Assembly: GCA_964503595.1 (NCBI GenBank)
Contig: CAZDAM010000142.1
Location: 1-6,330 of the forward strand
DNA: 6,330 nucleotides
DNA from: CAZDAM01 sp964503595
GTDB lineage: Bacteria; Muiribacteriota; UBA6191
Direction: 5' to 3'
Shown piece after piece: positions 5,653-6,330 of this stretch. The notes below the pieces were generated by a model. That model ran no database searches. It saw only the letters and a program-made list of their open reading frames with translations, and was not told the origin of the DNA. Each line of letters opens with the position of its first letter. Position 1 is the stretch's first letter. The translations under genes were made by a program, and so were the position numbers.

Positions 5653-6330
5653 TTATTCGAGCAGCTTCACCAACTCTTCCGCATGTTTATGAAGCATGCG
5701 GGGAAGAATCAGGTTAGCTCCTTTTTCCATGGACAGCACAACCTGTGTCCAGTGCTCGTTCTTTTCCACCTTCGCGGAATGAATCGATTTGAGGGGAATC
5801 CGGACAGATTCCGCATTGCGATACTGCAAAGCCTGACGCAGGAAAAGATACAGGTTCTCAGAATTAAGAAGCAAGAGAAGATACTTTGGAGCCGCCGAGG
5901 TCTTGATCCAGGTCGAAATCGGATCTTCCTCCCCCGACTGAATGAGGGAGGTCTTTAATGTGCTCATCTGCACGTAGTTTTCCATGGCCACATTATCCAG
6001 CGACTTCTGCCCCTCAAAAAAGGCCCGGTAAGTCGGGGAATAGTAAAGCAGGGTTACCAGTCTGAGCTTCTCAACGGAAGAGCCCAGAAGAGCCGAAAGC
6101 ATTTCCTGGGTGTCCAGCCTCATCGAACGCATGACAAGAGGAGCTCCAGGAAGGATCCCCCCCCCCCAGTCCTTGGCTTCCTGCCGCCGTTTCAGATCCT
6201 GATTCAAGGCCGGAGTCGGCTCGGAGCCCATGAATTCGAGCTTCTCCTTCACGACACCAAGCTGGGGCAGAAACATGTGAGAGGGCTGGGCATCCTGTCC
6301 GACAGCCTTAAGAGCGCTATCCAGGTTTTC
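5653..6330 (-). CDS. Hypothetical protein, C-terminal part, PH-like end
   Basis: The frame stays open from the right edge of the window to the stop at 5653, giving 225 residues; the true start lies outside. The first internal ATG (6276) has no Shine-Dalgarno, so it is probably not the start. I do not recognise the family. There is no signal peptide or clear membrane segment in the visible part. Residues about 20-55 are polar and helical, three glycines (56-58) come from an 11-G tract, and a helical middle follows (RLDTQEMLSALL, VEKLRLVTLLYYSP). The end (about 148-225) alternates strands and one final helix: PKYLLLLLNSENLYLF, IPLKSIHSAKVEK, WTQVVLSMEKG, ANLILPRM, HKHAEELVKLLE. This order of strands plus a capping helix resembles bacterial PH-like domains, judged by eye only. 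It lies 18 bp before recN, where nadK often sits in other bacteria; this is not NadK. Confidence 0.75.
   Translation of the reverse strand, partial: ENLDSALKAVGQDAQPSHMFLPQLGVVKEKLEFMGSEPTPALNQDLKRRQEAKDWGGGILPGAPLVMRSMRLDTQEMLSALLGSSVEKLRLVTLLYYSPTYRAFFEGQKSLDNVAMENYVQMSTLKTSLIQSGEEDPISTWIKTSAAPKYLLLLLNSENLYLFLRQALQYRNAESVRIPLKSIHSAKVEKNEHWTQVVLSMEKGANLILPRMLHKHAEELVKLLE
6157..6167. repeat. 11-bp C/G homopolymer inside a gene
   Basis: Eleven C on the plus strand (11 G in the coding strand) end the Trp55 codon and encode Gly56-Gly58 of the partial gene upstream of recN. As read, the frame is open on both sides. By direct translation, loss of one G would give a stop 13 codons after the tract and gain of one G a stop about 29 codons after it. 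Such tracts slip during replication and are also error-prone in sequencing. Confidence 0.9.

Overview
This 6.3-kb window is ordinary bacterial chromosome, densely coded and of intermediate G+C. It holds two convergent gene clusters. I cannot place the organism to a phylum. A secreted EndA/Vvn-type nuclease with a signal peptide, a YciO-type (not TsaC-type) YrdC-fold protein and a RecN suggest a free-living, probably Gram-negative bacterium, but this is inference. I see no transposase, integrase, CRISPR array, tRNA, rRNA or phage gene.

The plus-strand cluster (1-1932) is efp (elongation factor P, complete, lysine-type modification loop) followed after 20 bp by a three-part PDZ / radical SAM / DUF512 protein. 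The spacing suggests one transcript.

The minus-strand cluster (6330 down to 1922) has five genes in a row. They are a partial protein of unknown family with a possible PH-like C-terminus that runs off the right edge; recN (SMC-like DNA repair ATPase); a secreted endonuclease I; a yciO-like gene; and a 124-codon gene of unknown function whose ATG overlaps the yciO stop codon (TGATG). Gaps are 18, 6 and 33 bp and then a 1-bp overlap, so an operon is likely. The two clusters meet tail to tail with an 11-bp overlap of coding 3' ends.

The links between genes are circumstantial. EF-P rescues ribosomes stalled at polyproline and often needs a modified lysine, so its pairing with an uncharacterised radical SAM protein deserves a look. 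RecN acts on broken DNA in the cytoplasm, whereas endonuclease I degrades DNA outside it; their tight coupling is unexplained. I found no clearly novel multi-gene system. The best leads are the efp/radical SAM pairing, the coupled orphan gene after yciO, an 11-G tract in the partial gene where one-base changes would truncate the protein, and a 24-bp dyad just before yciO.
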